Part shown: positions 1 to 7,718 of the stretch, piece after piece | How the letters are laid out: every line of letters starts with the position of its first letter | Numbering within the stretch: position 1 is the first letter of the stretch | Source of the DNA: an uncultured Arenimonas sp. | GTDB lineage: Bacteria > Pseudomonadota > Gammaproteobacteria > Xanthomonadales > Xanthomonadaceae | Length of the DNA stretch: 8,911 nucleotides | Direction: 5' to 3' | Assembly: GCA_946480565.1 (NCBI GenBank) | Contig: CAMLKR010000091.1 | Span: 1-8,911, forward strand | Position numbers and translations under genes: made by a program | Notes under the pieces: model-generated | The model's database searches: none | Told to the model about the DNA's origin: nothing | Seen by the model: the letters and a program-made list of their open reading frames with translations, nothing else

Positions 1-1502
1 CCGGTGGAGCCGTGGAAGTCGATCATCACCACCGCGAAGCCCTGGCCGGCATAGGTCTGCGGGTTCCAGCGGTAGTGGAAATTGTCGCCGAAACTGCCCT
101 GCGGGCCGCCGTGGATCAGGAAGGCGACCGGGTACTTCCTGCCTTCCTCGTAGCCGACCGGCTTCACGACATAACCGTGCACGGTCTCGTCGTTCCAGCC
201 CTTGAAGCTGAACTGCTCGTAGTCGCCGAAGGCCAGGCCGGGCAGCACGTCGGCGTTGGCCTGCGTCACCTGCCGCTCGGCGCTGCCGTCGGCGCGGGCG
301 ACGAAGGCCTGCGCCGGCGACTTCAGGTTGTCGCGGGTGTAGGCCAGGGTGTCGCCGCGCAGGTCGAAGGCGCCGATGGTGCCGCCGGACAGCACCTTGC
401 TGGCTTCGCCGCTGGCGATGTCGACCTTGAACAGCGGGTGCGTGCCGAGGTCGTAGGCCTGGGTGTAGATCGCCTTGCCGTCGGCCGACAGCGTGATGCC
501 GTCCGCCGAACGATCCCAGCCGGGTGCGATTTCGCGGGCCTTGCCGCTGGCCAGGTCCATGGCCATCAGCGCCAGGCGGTCGGCTTCGAAGCCGGGCCGC
601 TTCATCGCCCGGTAATAAAGGGTCTTGCCGTCGGCGCTGAACACCGGGCCGGTGTCCATGGCCGGGTTGGATTCGGTCAGGTTCTGCGGCGCGCGGCGTG
701 CGCGCACCCAGGCGCGGTAGAGGTCGAAGTTGGTGGACCAGGCCTCGGTGCGGCCAGCGATGCGCACGCTGAACACCAGGGACTGGCCGTCGGGCGCCCA
801 GGTGTATTCGCCGGCATCGCCGAAGGGCTTGGACGGCACGTCGCCGTCGATGCCCGTGCTGATGCGCACCGGCTCGCCGGCGGCCTTGCCGTCGTCGCCG
901 AAGCGGGCGACGAAGAGCTGGTTGCGGCGGCCGTCGGCCCAGGTGTCCCAATGGCGCACGAACAGCTTGTCGTAGAGCTGGCCGCTGGCGATCGGCTTGT
1001 CGTCGAGCTTCTTCTTCGTGCAGGCCAGGTCGGCGCAGTCGGGGAAGACCTCGAAGCTCAGCGCCACCGAGCCGCCGTCGGGCGAAAGCTTGTAGCTGCC
1101 GACGTCGAGCGGATAGTCGGTGACCTGGACCGCGTCGCCGCCGGCCACCGGCTGCCGCCACAACTGCTGCGAGCCGGACTTGGCGCTGAGGAAGTAGACG
1201 TTGGCGCCATCGGGCGAAAACGCCGCGCTGTTGACGTTGAAACCCTCCACGGTGAAACGCACCGGCGGCGCCGCGTCGCGCGCGAACAGGTCCTCGATCC
1301 ACAGGCCGGTGCTGGCCTTGTTGGCGTCGAAGTCGACCTCGCGCACGGCGACCACCAGCTTGCGGCCGTCGGGCGAAAGCACCGGCGCGGACACGCGGTC
1401 GAGCGTGACCAGGTCACGCACGTCGAAGGGCTTGGCGGCCTGGGCCGGACCGGCCAGCAGCAGGGGAACCAGCAGGGAGAGCAGCAGCGGGCGTCGGGAC
1501 AT
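1..1502 (-). CDS. Secreted S9-family prolyl oligopeptidase-like peptidase, partial (C-terminal half beyond window)
   Basis: This is the N-terminal 500 codons of an exported serine peptidase of family S9 (dipeptidyl-peptidase/acylaminoacyl-peptidase type); the frame is still open at the window edge. Residues 1-22 form a signal peptide: an Arg pair, a Leu-rich core and an AQA cleavage site, so the enzyme should act in the periplasm or outside the cell. From about 40 to 350 there are repeated blade motifs (LSPDG at 42, FSPDG at 95, LSPDG at 139, WAPDG at 235, FSADG at 288, LSADG at 338) of a beta-propeller that gates substrate access. Two cysteines at 156 and 161 could form a disulfide. The alpha/beta-hydrolase domain begins near 430, with the conserved HGGP at 464-467 and the start of the usual FHGSTG segment at the edge. 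The catalytic Ser, Asp and His are not in the window, so activity cannot be judged. The start codon is chosen from the signal peptide; the ribosome site is weak. It lies 146 bases after another S9 gene on the same strand and has its own candidate promoter. Confidence 0.93.
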   Translation of the reverse strand, partial: MSRRPLLLSLLVPLLLAGPAQAAKPFDVRDLVTLDRVSAPVLSPDGRKLVVAVREVDFDANKASTGLWIEDLFARDAAPPVRFTVEGFNVNSAAFSPDGANVYFLSAKSGSQQLWRQPVAGGDAVQVTDYPLDVGSYKLSPDGGSVALSFEVFPDCADLACTKKKLDDKPIASGQLYDKLFVRHWDTWADGRRNQLFVARFGDDGKAAGEPVRISTGIDGDVPSKPFGDAGEYTWAPDGQSLVFSVRIAGRTEAWSTNFDLYRAWVRARRAPQNLTESNPAMDTGPVFSADGKTLYYRAMKRPGFEADRLALMAMDLASGKAREIAPGWDRSADGITLSADGKAIYTQAYDLGTHPLFKVDIASGEASKVLSGGTIGAFDLRGDTLAYTRDNLKSPAQAFVARADGSAERQVTQANADVLPGLAFGDYEQFSFKGWNDETVHGYVVKPVGYEEGRKYPVAFLIHGGPQGSFGDNFHYRWNPQTYAGQGFAVVMIDFHGST

Positions 1503-1529
1503 GGGCGCGGTCTCGGGTAGCGGTCCGCC

Positions 1530-1558
1530 ATGGTAGGCAGGGCGCCCGGGCAACGCAA
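1530..1558 (-). promoter_or_regulatory. Candidate sigma-70 promoter for the partial S9 peptidase
   Basis: Read on the minus strand, TTGCGT (1558-1553) and TACCAT (1535-1530) are separated by exactly 17 bases. The -10 box matches consensus at 4 of 6 positions and the -35 box at 3 of 6. The predicted transcription start near 1523 gives a leader of about 20 bases before the ATG at 1502. A 6-bp inverted repeat (1560-1565 with 1575-1580) sits just upstream of the -35 box. The matches are modest, so this is a position-supported guess only. Confidence 0.35.
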
Positions 1559-1608
1559 AGCCGTTCGCCCTGGAAACGGCCGGGCCGCGGCGGATCCCGT
1601 CCGGAAAC

Positions 1609-1624
1609 GGCGCCCTTAGGCGCC
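1609..1624 (-). terminator. Hairpin downstream of the complete S9 peptidase gene, possible weak terminator
   Basis: A perfect 6-bp stem (GGCGCC with GGCGCC) closes a 4-base loop, 25 bases after the stop codon of the complete S9 gene. On the minus strand it is followed by GTTTCC, a very poor U-tract, so it would be at best a weak intrinsic terminator. With the promoter candidate further on, it suggests that the two S9 genes are separate transcription units. The rest of the 146-base gap (1503-1648) holds a second short inverted repeat (1560-1580) and no gene. Confidence 0.35.
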
Positions 1625-1648
1625 ATTTCGACCGCGAGCGCCGGCCGC

Positions 1649-3643
1649 TCAGGGTGCCGGCTGCGCGGCGCCGGCGCCTATGTGCCGGTCCAGGAACCCC
1701 AGCAGCCGGGTGTAGAAGTCCATCCGGTTCTCAGGCTCGTAGTAGCCGTGGCCCTCGCCGCGGTAGACCTTTGCCTCCACCGGACGGCCGGCCCGCTCCA
1801 GCGCCGCCTGCATCTTCCGGGTGTGGCTGGGCGGCGCGGTCTCGTCCACGTCGCCGGCCGCCAGCAGGACCGGGATCCGGATGCGGTCGGCCAGAAGGTT
1901 GGGCGACACCGCCGACAGGCCATCGCTGCCCATCGTGCGGTTGAGGAACTCCTCGGTGGTGTCGTGGGTGCGGGCGTCTTCCTTGTAGACCTGCTCGAGG
2001 TCGTAAACGCCGACGTTGCCGATCGCGCACCGGTAAAGGTCGGGTTCGCGCACCGCGCCCATCATCGCCGCGTAGGCGCCGTAGCTGGCGCCGTAAACGC
2101 AGATGCGCCTGGGGTCGGCGAGACCTTCGGCAATCGCCCAGCGGGTGGCGTCGGTCAGGTCGTCCTGCATCGCCCGGCCCCACTGCCGGTGTCCGGCGAC
2201 GACGAAGTCGCGGCCGTGGTTGCCCGAGCCGCGGAAGTTGACCTGCAGCACGGCATAACCGCGCGATGCCAGCAGCTGGGCGTCGGCGTCGAACAGCCAG
2301 CTGTCGTAGATGCCGATCGGACCGCCGTGCGGATTCACCACCAGCGGCAGGTTCTTGCCGCCGGAGCCATTGGGCAGGGTGAGGTAGCCGTGCAGCATCG
2401 TCCCGTCGCGTGCCTTGAGGCTGACCGGCTTGCGCGCGGCCATCTGCGCCGGATCGATGTCGGCGTTGTAGGCCATCAGGAAATCGGCGCGCTTGGCCTT
2501 GTAGTCGAACAGGTAGACGTCGCCGGGGATCCGGTCGCCCTGCACGACGAACAGGCCCTTGCCGCCATCGTCCGTCGCCCGGTAGAGGTCGATCACCAGG
2601 CCCGGGAAGCTGGCCTGCAGGCTGCGGTGCAGCTTGGCCGCGGCGCTGGCGGCGTCGAAATAGTGGGTGCGCGGCAGCCCGTCCATGAAAACGACGCCGA
2701 AGGGCGACTCGTCGAAGGGCGAATAGAGGATCCGCCACGGATCGACGTTGTCGTCCTCCGCCACGACCTCTCGCTTGCCGGTTTCGGTGTCGTAGCTGTA
2801 GATCGCGTCGGGCTTGCCTTCGCGCTCGGACCAAAGGTAGGCGACGCGGTCGCCCGGCGCGAACCCGATCGGCGACATGCTCAGGCTGGTCTTGCCCTGG
2901 TCGTTGACCAGTTTCCATTCCGAATCCGCGTTGGCGCGGTAATAGAGGCTGGACCGGTTGTTGATGTCGCTGCCGACCGCGAAGCGGACTTCGTCGCGGC
3001 TGTCCACCAGGAAGTCGGCCTGGGCCACGGGCGCCTTCGCGACCACGCTGCGGCGGCCCGAGAAGATGTTCATGCGCTCGATCCTGGACTCGGGCAGCGC
3101 GCTGCGGCTGGCCACGTCCCCGTAGAGGAAGGGCGACGTGCGGATCAGCACTTCGTCGGACGATGCCTCGAGGCGGTCGACCAGGTAGGCGGAAACGGAG
3201 TTGTCCGGTCGCTTGCCGGCACGGGTGGCGAGCGCGCCGCGCTCGCCGGCGCTCTGGCCGACCAGGATCTGGTCGCGCGAGCCGTCGGCGTTCATCGCGT
3301 AGATCTCGCCCAGCCCCTGCGGCACGCTCAGCGCGCCCATCTGCATGGCCACCGAATAAGTGATGCGGTCGTTGCTGACCCAAGCCAGCGACGTGATCGC
3401 GGTGTCGCGGCCATGGTGGATGCCGCCCGCCTGGGTACGGTCCGACAGGCGCACGATGATCAGCGCGGTCCGGTCCTTGTTGCGCCGGGTGAAGGCGAGG
3501 TACTCGCCGTTCGGGGACAGCTCGATCTCGGTAATGGGATCGTGCTTGACGAACTGCTCGAGCGGGGGCGGATTGGCCGCCTGGGCGGCCATCGGGACGG
3601 CGCCGGCCGCCACGGCCAGCAGGAACATCATCGCAGGACGCAT
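1649..3643 (-). CDS. Secreted S9-family serine peptidase (prolyl oligopeptidase family), complete
   Basis: This 664-residue exported peptidase is predicted to cleave peptides in the periplasm or outside the cell. The signal peptide covers about residues 1-22 (hydrophobic core from Met5, then AAQA before ANPPP). The start at 3643 is chosen because it begins this signal peptide and has a GGAA-type site 7 bases upstream; the longer frame running into rfbD lacks such support. An ATG-ATG pair at codons 5-6 is an alternative start. Residues 40-390 form a degenerate beta-propeller (SPNGEYLAF at 43-51). The hydrolase domain starts near 405: NPHGGP at 437-442 (oxyanion region), nucleophile Ser520 in GASYGAY, Asp600 in the GDVDETAP loop, and His632 in GEGHGYY. 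The triad is therefore complete and correctly ordered. One small departure is Ala in place of the usual second Gly after the nucleophile (G-x-S-x-G-A). It follows rfbD by 35 bases with a hairpin between. The natural substrate cannot be read from the sequence, and exopeptidase versus endopeptidase action is open. Confidence 0.93.
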   Translation of the reverse strand: MRPAMMFLLAVAAGAVPMAAQAANPPPLEQFVKHDPITEIELSPNGEYLAFTRRNKDRTALIIVRLSDRTQAGGIHHGRDTAITSLAWVSNDRITYSVAMQMGALSVPQGLGEIYAMNADGSRDQILVGQSAGERGALATRAGKRPDNSVSAYLVDRLEASSDEVLIRTSPFLYGDVASRSALPESRIERMNIFSGRRSVVAKAPVAQADFLVDSRDEVRFAVGSDINNRSSLYYRANADSEWKLVNDQGKTSLSMSPIGFAPGDRVAYLWSEREGKPDAIYSYDTETGKREVVAEDDNVDPWRILYSPFDESPFGVVFMDGLPRTHYFDAASAAAKLHRSLQASFPGLVIDLYRATDDGGKGLFVVQGDRIPGDVYLFDYKAKRADFLMAYNADIDPAQMAARKPVSLKARDGTMLHGYLTLPNGSGGKNLPLVVNPHGGPIGIYDSWLFDADAQLLASRGYAVLQVNFRGSGNHGRDFVVAGHRQWGRAMQDDLTDATRWAIAEGLADPRRICVYGASYGAYAAMMGAVREPDLYRCAIGNVGVYDLEQVYKEDARTHDTTEEFLNRTMGSDGLSAVSPNLLADRIRIPVLLAAGDVDETAPPSHTRKMQAALERAGRPVEAKVYRGEGHGYYEPENRMDFYTRLLGFLDRHIGAGAAQPAP

Positions 3644-3657
3644 GCTCGGGTTCCGGA

Positions 3658-3677
3658 CGGCCGCAGGGACGCGGCCG
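3658..3677 (-). other. Intercistronic 7-bp hairpin between rfbD and the S9 peptidase gene
   Basis: The arms CGGCCGC and GCGGCCG are perfect reverse complements around a 6-base loop. The element starts one base after the rfbD stop codon and ends 14 bases before the S9 start codon, filling most of the 35-base gap. No U-run follows it on the minus strand, so it is not a classical intrinsic terminator. A role as a 3' stabiliser for the rml mRNA, or as a partial block that lowers expression of the S9 gene, is inference. In DNA this GC-rich a 7-bp stem could arise by chance, but its exact fit in the gap is notable. Confidence 0.5.
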
Positions 3678-3678
3678 C

Positions 3679-4578
3679 TCAATTCTGCCCCAGCGACTCC
3701 AGGCAAAGTGTGACGCCGTTCCGCCAATGCGGCAGCCTGATGCCGAAGTCCGCCGCCAGGGCCGAGGTGTCGAGCACCGACCAGGCCGGCCGGCGGGCAC
3801 GGGTCGGGAAGTCGGCCGTCGTGATCGGCTCCACCCTAGGCGCCCGCTCGACCAGGCCCCGCGCCGCGGCCTGCTGGACGATCTCGCTGGCGAACTCGAA
3901 CCACGAGGCTTCGCCCCCGGCCGCCAGGTGCCAGGTGCCGCTGGCTTCGGGCCTCGCCTGCAGCGCCTGGGCCGTCGCATCGGCGATCCAGCGCGCCGGG
4001 GTCGGCGTGCCGCGCTGGTCCGCGACCACGCGCAGCAGCTCGCGCTCGCGCGCCAGCCGCAGCATGGTCAGCATGAAGTTGGCGCCGCGCGGGCCGTACA
4101 CCCAGCACAGCCGGAAGATCTTGTGGGCCGCGCCGCTCTCGCGCACGGCCTGCTCGCCGGCCCATTTGCTGGCGCCGTAGACGCCGAGCGGCGCGGTGGC
4201 ATCGTCCTCGCGGTAGGGCCGGTCGCCGGCGCCATCGAACACATAGTCGGTGGAGAAGTGCACGATCGGGATGCCGGCCGAGGCGCAGGCCCGGGCCAGG
4301 GCGCCGGGCGCCCCGGCGTTCACGCGCATGGCCAGGTCGGGTTCGTCCTCGGCGCGGTCCACCGCGGTGTAGGCGCCGGCATTCACCACCAGGTCGGGGG
4401 CGATCCGCGCGACCAGGGCCTGAAGGCTGTCCGGGTCGGACAGGTCCGCGGCCTCGCAGGCGCGGCCATCGGGCAGCTGCCCGCTGCGCGTGGTGGCGAC
4501 CACCTCGCCCAGCGGCGCCAGGCTGCGCAGCAGTTCGAATCCGACCTGGCCGTTGCCTCCGAGCAGCAGCAGCCTCAT
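3679..4578 (-). CDS. rfbD: dTDP-4-dehydrorhamnose reductase (RmlD)
   Basis: RmlD catalyses the last step of dTDP-L-rhamnose synthesis, the NAD(P)H-dependent reduction of dTDP-6-deoxy-L-lyxo-4-hexulose, in the cytoplasm. The 299 residues match the usual family length. It is a short-chain-dehydrogenase-like (extended SDR) protein: nucleotide-binding GGNGQVG at 7-13, NAGAYTAVDRAE at 66-77, STDYVFDG at 109-116, and the catalytic pair Tyr134 and Lys138 in YGASK. The DQRGTPTP block (187-194) and the C-terminal RRPAWSVLD segment are typical RmlD features. The ATG at 4578 overlaps the rfbC stop as ATGA and begins directly with the Rossmann strand, which fixes the start. No clear ribosome-binding site precedes it, so translation probably depends on coupling to rfbC. 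The identification is firm from both motifs and context. Confidence 0.98.
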   Translation of the reverse strand: MRLLLLGGNGQVGFELLRSLAPLGEVVATTRSGQLPDGRACEAADLSDPDSLQALVARIAPDLVVNAGAYTAVDRAEDEPDLAMRVNAGAPGALARACASAGIPIVHFSTDYVFDGAGDRPYREDDATAPLGVYGASKWAGEQAVRESGAAHKIFRLCWVYGPRGANFMLTMLRLARERELLRVVADQRGTPTPARWIADATAQALQARPEASGTWHLAAGGEASWFEFASEIVQQAAARGLVERAPRVEPITTADFPTRARRPAWSVLDTSALAADFGIRLPHWRNGVTLCLESLGQN

Positions 4579-5132
4579 GGCGCGTATACCGGCAGGCGTT
4601 CTTCGGCCACGTCGGCCAGGAAAGGCGCGGCCGCGTCCTTCTCCGAAAGCAGCGGATCGCTCACCGGCCAGTGGATGCCGAGGCTGGCGTCGTTCCAGCG
4701 GATGCCGGCGTCGGCGCTCTTGTCGTAGGGCGCCGTGACCAGGTAGCTGAACAGGGCGCGCTCCGAAAGCACCACGAAGCCGTGGGCGAAACCCTCCGGG
4801 ATCCAGAAGTGGCGCTTGTTCTCCGCCGACAGCACGACCGCGGTCGACTGCCCGAAGGTCGGCGATCCGCGGCGGATGTCCACCGCCACGTCGTAGACCT
4901 CGCCCTCCAGCACGCTGACGTATTTGCCCTGGGGGTTGGGCCACTGGTAGTGCAGGCCGCGCAGCACGCCGCGCGAGGACGAGGACACGTTGCTCTGCAC
5001 GAACCGCAGGTCCAGGCCGTGCTGGGCGAAACGCGCCTGGTTCCAGCCCTCGTAGAAAAAGCCACGGGCGTCGCCGAACACCGCCGGCTCGATCACCACG
5101 CAGCCGGGCAACCCGGTCTCGACCACCTTCAC
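4575..5132 (-). CDS. rfbC: dTDP-4-dehydrorhamnose 3,5-epimerase (RmlC)
   Basis: RmlC epimerises C3 and C5 of dTDP-4-keto-6-deoxyglucose, the third step of dTDP-L-rhamnose synthesis. The 185-residue cupin protein has normal length. Visible family landmarks are [10 protein letters not shown] (19-28), [18 protein letters not shown] (46-63) holding the probable catalytic base His61, the cupin strand segment [26 protein letters not shown] (69-94), the IPEGFAHGF block (111-119), and Tyr130 in FSYLVTAPY as the likely acid. Asp166 in LLSEKD is the probable partner of His61. These roles are assigned by analogy to characterised RmlC enzymes. The start codon is GTG at 5132-5130, overlapping the rfbA stop as GTGA, with a GGGGAG ribosome-binding site 7 bases upstream inside rfbA. 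The 3' end overlaps rfbD by four bases. It is the third gene of a complete rmlBACD set. Confidence 0.98.
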   Translation of the reverse strand: MKVVETGLPGCVVIEPAVFGDARGFFYEGWNQARFAQHGLDLRFVQSNVSSSSRGVLRGLHYQWPNPQGKYVSVLEGEVYDVAVDIRRGSPTFGQSTAVVLSAENKRHFWIPEGFAHGFVVLSERALFSYLVTAPYDKSADAGIRWNDASLGIHWPVSDPLLSEKDAAAPFLADVAEERLPVYAP

Positions 5133-6013
5133 TTCACGACTCCCCGTCCCACCAGGGACTGCAGGTACTGGCCGTAGCCGTTCTTGGCCAGCGGCTTGGC
5201 CAGGTCGAGCAGCTGCTGGTCGTTGATCCAGCCGTTGCCCCAGGCGATCTCCTCGGGACAGCAGACGCGCAGGCCCTGCCGGGCCTCGATGGTCTCGATG
5301 AAATTCGAGGCTTCGAGCAGCGACTGGTGCGTGCCGGTGTCCAGCCAGGCGTAACCGCGGCCGAGCTGCTCCAGGTGCAGGGCGCCTTCCTCGAGGTAGC
5401 AGCGGTTGAGGTCGGTGATCTCGAGCTCGCCCCGGGCCGACGGCTTCAGCGCCGCCGCGAAGTCGCTGGCCCGGCCGTCGTAGAAGTACAGGCCGGTGAC
5501 CGCGTAGTTGGACTTGGGTTTGGCGGGTTTTTCCTCCAGACCGACGACCTTGCCGGCGGCATCGAATTCGGCCACGCCGTAACGCTCGGGGTCGCTGACG
5601 TAGTAGCCGAACACGGTGGCGCCGTGTCCACGCGCATCGGCGCGGTTAAGCAGCTCGGTCAGGCCGGTGCCGTGGAAGATGTTGTCGCCCAGCACCAGGC
5701 AGCTCGGCTGGCCGGCGAGGAAATCGCGGCCGATCAGGAAGGCCTGCGCCAGGCCATCGGGGCTGGGCTGCACGGCGTACTCGATGGTCATGCCCCACTG
5801 CGAGCCGTCGCCCAGCAGGCGCTTGAACAGTTCCTGCTCGTGCGGGGTGTTGATGATCAGCACTTCGCGGATGCCCGCCAGCATCAGCACGCTGAGCGGG
5901 TAGTAGATCATCGGCTTGTCGTAGACCGGCAGCAGCTGCTTGCTGACGCACTGGGTGATCGGATAGAGCCGGGTGCCGGACCCGCCGGCGAGGATGATTC
6001 CCTTGCGCGCCAT
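5129..6013 (-). CDS. rfbA: Glucose-1-phosphate thymidylyltransferase (RmlA)
   Basis: RmlA joins dTTP and glucose-1-phosphate to make dTDP-glucose, the committed first step of dTDP-L-rhamnose synthesis; in characterised enzymes it is feedback-inhibited by dTDP-rhamnose. The 294-residue product has the expected length. The nucleotidyltransferase signature [11 protein letters not shown] is at 8-18, followed by [18 protein letters not shown] (23-40). LGDN at 108-111 supplies the metal-binding Asp110. EEKP is at 160-163, GELEITD at 195-201, and WLDTGTH at 223-229 with the second metal ligand Asp225. All key residues appear intact. The ATG at 6013 is one base after the rfbB stop and has a strong GGAGG site 6 bases upstream. 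Its stop overlaps the rfbC GTG start. No sign of truncation or unusual composition was seen. Confidence 0.98.
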   Translation of the reverse strand: MARKGIILAGGSGTRLYPITQCVSKQLLPVYDKPMIYYPLSVLMLAGIREVLIINTPHEQELFKRLLGDGSQWGMTIEYAVQPSPDGLAQAFLIGRDFLAGQPSCLVLGDNIFHGTGLTELLNRADARGHGATVFGYYVSDPERYGVAEFDAAGKVVGLEEKPAKPKSNYAVTGLYFYDGRASDFAAALKPSARGELEITDLNRCYLEEGALHLEQLGRGYAWLDTGTHQSLLEASNFIETIEARQGLRVCCPEEIAWGNGWINDQQLLDLAKPLAKNGYGQYLQSLVGRGVVK

Positions 6014-6014
6014 G

Positions 6015-7070
6015 TCAGGCCTCCGTGCCGATGCGTTCGAGGCGGTAGCTGCCGTCCAGCACCCGCTGCACCCAGTCGCCGTTGGCGAGGTACCAGTCCA
6101 CCGTCGCGGCGATGCCCTGCTCGAAGCTCACGGTCGGCGTCCAGCCCAGTTCGCCCTGGATCTTGGCCGCGTCGATGGCGTAGCGGCGGTCGTGGCCCGG
6201 CCGGTCCTTGACGAAGGTGATCTGCGATTCGCGCGGCTGGCCGTCGGCGCGCGGGCGGCGCTGGTCCAGCAGGGCGCAGATGGTCTTGACCACGTGGATG
6301 TTCTCGCGCTCGGCGTCGCCGCCGACGTTGTAGGTCTCGCCGACCCGGCCCGCCTCCAGCACGCGGCGGATCGCCGAGCAGTGGTCCTGCACGAACAGCC
6401 AGTCGCGCACGTTGCGTCCGTCGCCGTACACCGGCAGCGGTTCTCCGGCCAGCGCCTTCTGGATGATCAGCGGGATGAGCTTTTCCGGGAACTGGTAGGG
6501 ACCGTAGTTGTTCGAGCAGTTCGTCGTCAGCACCGGCAGCCCGTAGGTGTGGTGGAAGGCCCGGACCAGGTGGTCGGACGCGGCCTTGGACGCCGAATAG
6601 GGCGAGTTCGGGGCATAGGGCGTGGTCTCGGTGAACTTGCCGGTGTCGCCCAGCGAACCGTAGACCTCGTCGGTGGAAACGTGCAGGAAGCGGAAACCGT
6701 CCTTCGCCGCGCCCTCGAGCGCCTTCCAGTAGTCGCGCACGCATTCCAGCAGGCCCAGCGTGCCGACCACGTTGGTCTGCACGAAGGCGGCCGGACCGTC
6801 GATCGAACGGTCGACGTGGCTCTCGGCCGCGAAGTTGATGACGGCCGACGGACGGAACTCCGCCAGCAGGCGCGCGACCAGCGCGCGGTCGCCGATGTCG
6901 CCCTGGACGAAGTGGTGCTGCGGATTGCCGTCCAGCGACGACAGGGTGTCGAGGTTGCCGGCGTAGGTCAGCGCGTCGAGGTTGACCACCCGGACGCCGG
7001 ACGCGACCGCTTCGAGCACGAAGTTGCCGCCGATGAAACCGGCGCCGCCGGTTACGAGCCAAGTCTGCAT
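6015..7070 (-). CDS. rfbB: dTDP-glucose 4,6-dehydratase (RmlB)
   Basis: RmlB converts dTDP-glucose to dTDP-4-keto-6-deoxyglucose using a tightly bound NAD, the second step of the rhamnose pathway. It is a 351-residue extended short-chain dehydrogenase. The Rossmann motif GGAGFIG is at 8-14, the LDALTYAGN segment at 31-39, [12 protein letters not shown] at 79-90, the dehydratase triad Thr133-Asp134-Glu135 in HVSTDEVYG, and Tyr158 and Lys162 in [22 protein letters not shown] (184-200) and the sugar-binding RDWLFVQDH (222-230) are diagnostic for RmlB. The start at 7070 is fixed by the N-terminal Rossmann strand and a GGAGA site just upstream; longer in-frame extensions overlap ssb and have no family support. 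It is the first rml gene, 65 bases after ssb on the same strand. No strong promoter was seen in that gap. Confidence 0.98.
   Translation of the reverse strand: MQTWLVTGGAGFIGGNFVLEAVASGVRVVNLDALTYAGNLDTLSSLDGNPQHHFVQGDIGDRALVARLLAEFRPSAVINFAAESHVDRSIDGPAAFVQTNVVGTLGLLECVRDYWKALEGAAKDGFRFLHVSTDEVYGSLGDTGKFTETTPYAPNSPYSASKAASDHLVRAFHHTYGLPVLTTNCSNNYGPYQFPEKLIPLIIQKALAGEPLPVYGDGRNVRDWLFVQDHCSAIRRVLEAGRVGETYNVGGDAERENIHVVKTICALLDQRRPRADGQPRESQITFVKDRPGHDRRYAIDAAKIQGELGWTPTVSFEQGIAATVDWYLANGDWVQRVLDGSYRLERIGTEA
6020..6024 (-). promoter_or_regulatory. Strong ribosome-binding site for rfbA
   Basis: GGAGG on the minus strand lies within the last codons of rfbB, 6 bases before the rfbA ATG. It supports the start at 6013 and suggests that rfbA can load ribosomes independently, as well as by re-initiation from rfbB. 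Confidence 0.75.
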
Positions 7071-7074
7071 TGTT

Positions 7075-7079
7075 TCTCC
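7075..7079 (-). promoter_or_regulatory. Ribosome-binding site deciding the rfbB start
   Basis: GGAGA on the minus strand ends 4 bases before the ATG at 7070. It favours this start over upstream in-frame Met codons that would overlap ssb. The rest of the 65-base ssb-rfbB gap is G/C-tract rich, with a short 5-bp hairpin at 7108-7120 and no recognisable -10 box. Confidence 0.7.
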
Positions 7080-7135
7080 ACGGAATCGGATGGTGAGGTT
7101 GGGGGGAGGGGCATGGCCCCGGCCTCGGGTGTCGC

Positions 7136-7678
7136 TCAGAACGGGATGTCGTCGTCCGGGAACGGGTCGTCGTTGCGCGACGGGGGCGCGCCGCCGCCGG
7201 AGCGGGAACCGTAGTCGCCACCGCCGCCGGAACGGCCGCCGAAGTCGCCGCCGCCGCGCGGACCGCCGCGGTCGCCGCCGCCCGCCGCACGGGCCGGCCG
7301 CTCGGACCGCTCGCCGCCGCCGCGCTGGCCGCCGCCCTCGCCCGGCATGCCGCCGAGCATCTGCATCTCGTTGGCGACGATGTCGGTGGCGTACTTCTCG
7401 ACGCCGTTCTTGTCGGTGTACTTCTCGGTGCGCAGGGAGCCCTCGATGTAGACCTGGCGGCCCTTCTTCAGGTATTCGCCGGCGATCTCGGCCAGGCGGC
7501 CGAAGAACTTCACCCGGTGCCACTCGGTGCGCTCCTGCTGCTCGCCGTTCTTGTCCTTCCAGGCCTCGGTGGTGGCGACCGAGATGGTGGTGATGGCGCT
7601 GCCGGACTGGCTGTAGCGCACCTCGGGGTCGTTGCCGAGGTTGCCGACCAGGATCACCTTGTTGATGCCGCGGGCCAT
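7136..7678 (-). CDS. ssb: Single-stranded DNA-binding protein (SSB)
   Basis: SSB coats single-stranded DNA during replication, repair and recombination and recruits partner proteins. The 180-residue product is close to the E. coli length of 178. Residues 1-112 form the OB-fold: [19 protein letters not shown], the [22 protein letters not shown] segment (34-55), the [17 protein letters not shown] segment, and [13 protein letters not shown] at the end. Residues 113-170 are a disordered Gly/Arg/Ser-rich linker with repeated GGG units and alternating charges. The tail ends in [11 protein letters not shown], the acidic tip that in E. coli SSB binds partner proteins. A GC-rich repeat-like stretch encodes the linker. 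The start at 7678 has an AGGA site 5 bases upstream. Transcription diverges from ispB and may continue into rfbB, 65 bases downstream. No LexA box was recognised upstream. Confidence 0.98.
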   Translation of the reverse strand: MARGINKVILVGNLGNDPEVRYSQSGSAITTISVATTEAWKDKNGEQQERTEWHRVKFFGRLAEIAGEYLKKGRQVYIEGSLRTEKYTDKNGVEKYATDIVANEMQMLGGMPGEGGGQRGGGERSERPARAAGGGDRGGPRGGGDFGGRSGGGGDYGSRSGGGAPPSRNDDPFPDDDIPF

Positions 7679-7718
7679 GGCTTTCCTGCCTTCTGAATGG
7701 GTGGATTCGGGATGGGGC

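Noticed and set aside
12..1520. A 502-codon open frame on the plus strand opposite the partial S9 peptidase
   Set aside because: It has the same antisense composition bias and no recognisable domain. The minus-strand reading has a signal peptide, propeller motifs and HGGP.
1642..3681. The shared 10-base string CGGCCGCTCA at both the S9 (1642-1651) and rfbD (3672-3681) stop codons
   Set aside because: It is a short, mostly G/C word that includes the stop codon itself; coincidence is likely and the flanks do not match.
1682..4180. An 832-codon open frame on the plus strand, antisense to the S9 peptidase and rfbD
   Set aside because: It runs across a real gene boundary, its translation is low-complexity (rich in Ala, Gly, Val, Arg, His, Asp), and it shows no family motif. 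Long antisense frames are expected opposite GC-rich coding sequence; the minus-strand genes have complete motifs.
7108..7120. A 5-bp hairpin GGGGC-CAT-GCCCC between ssb and rfbB as an ssb terminator
   Set aside because: The stem is short, the loop is three bases, and it is followed on the minus strand by TCCCCCC rather than a U-tract. In this G/C-tract region such pairing is expected by chance.
7139..7340. The GC-rich triplet-like repeats in the 3' part of ssb as a separate repeat element
   Set aside because: They encode the Gly/Arg/Ser-rich linker normal for SSB proteins and stay in frame up to the conserved acidic tail.
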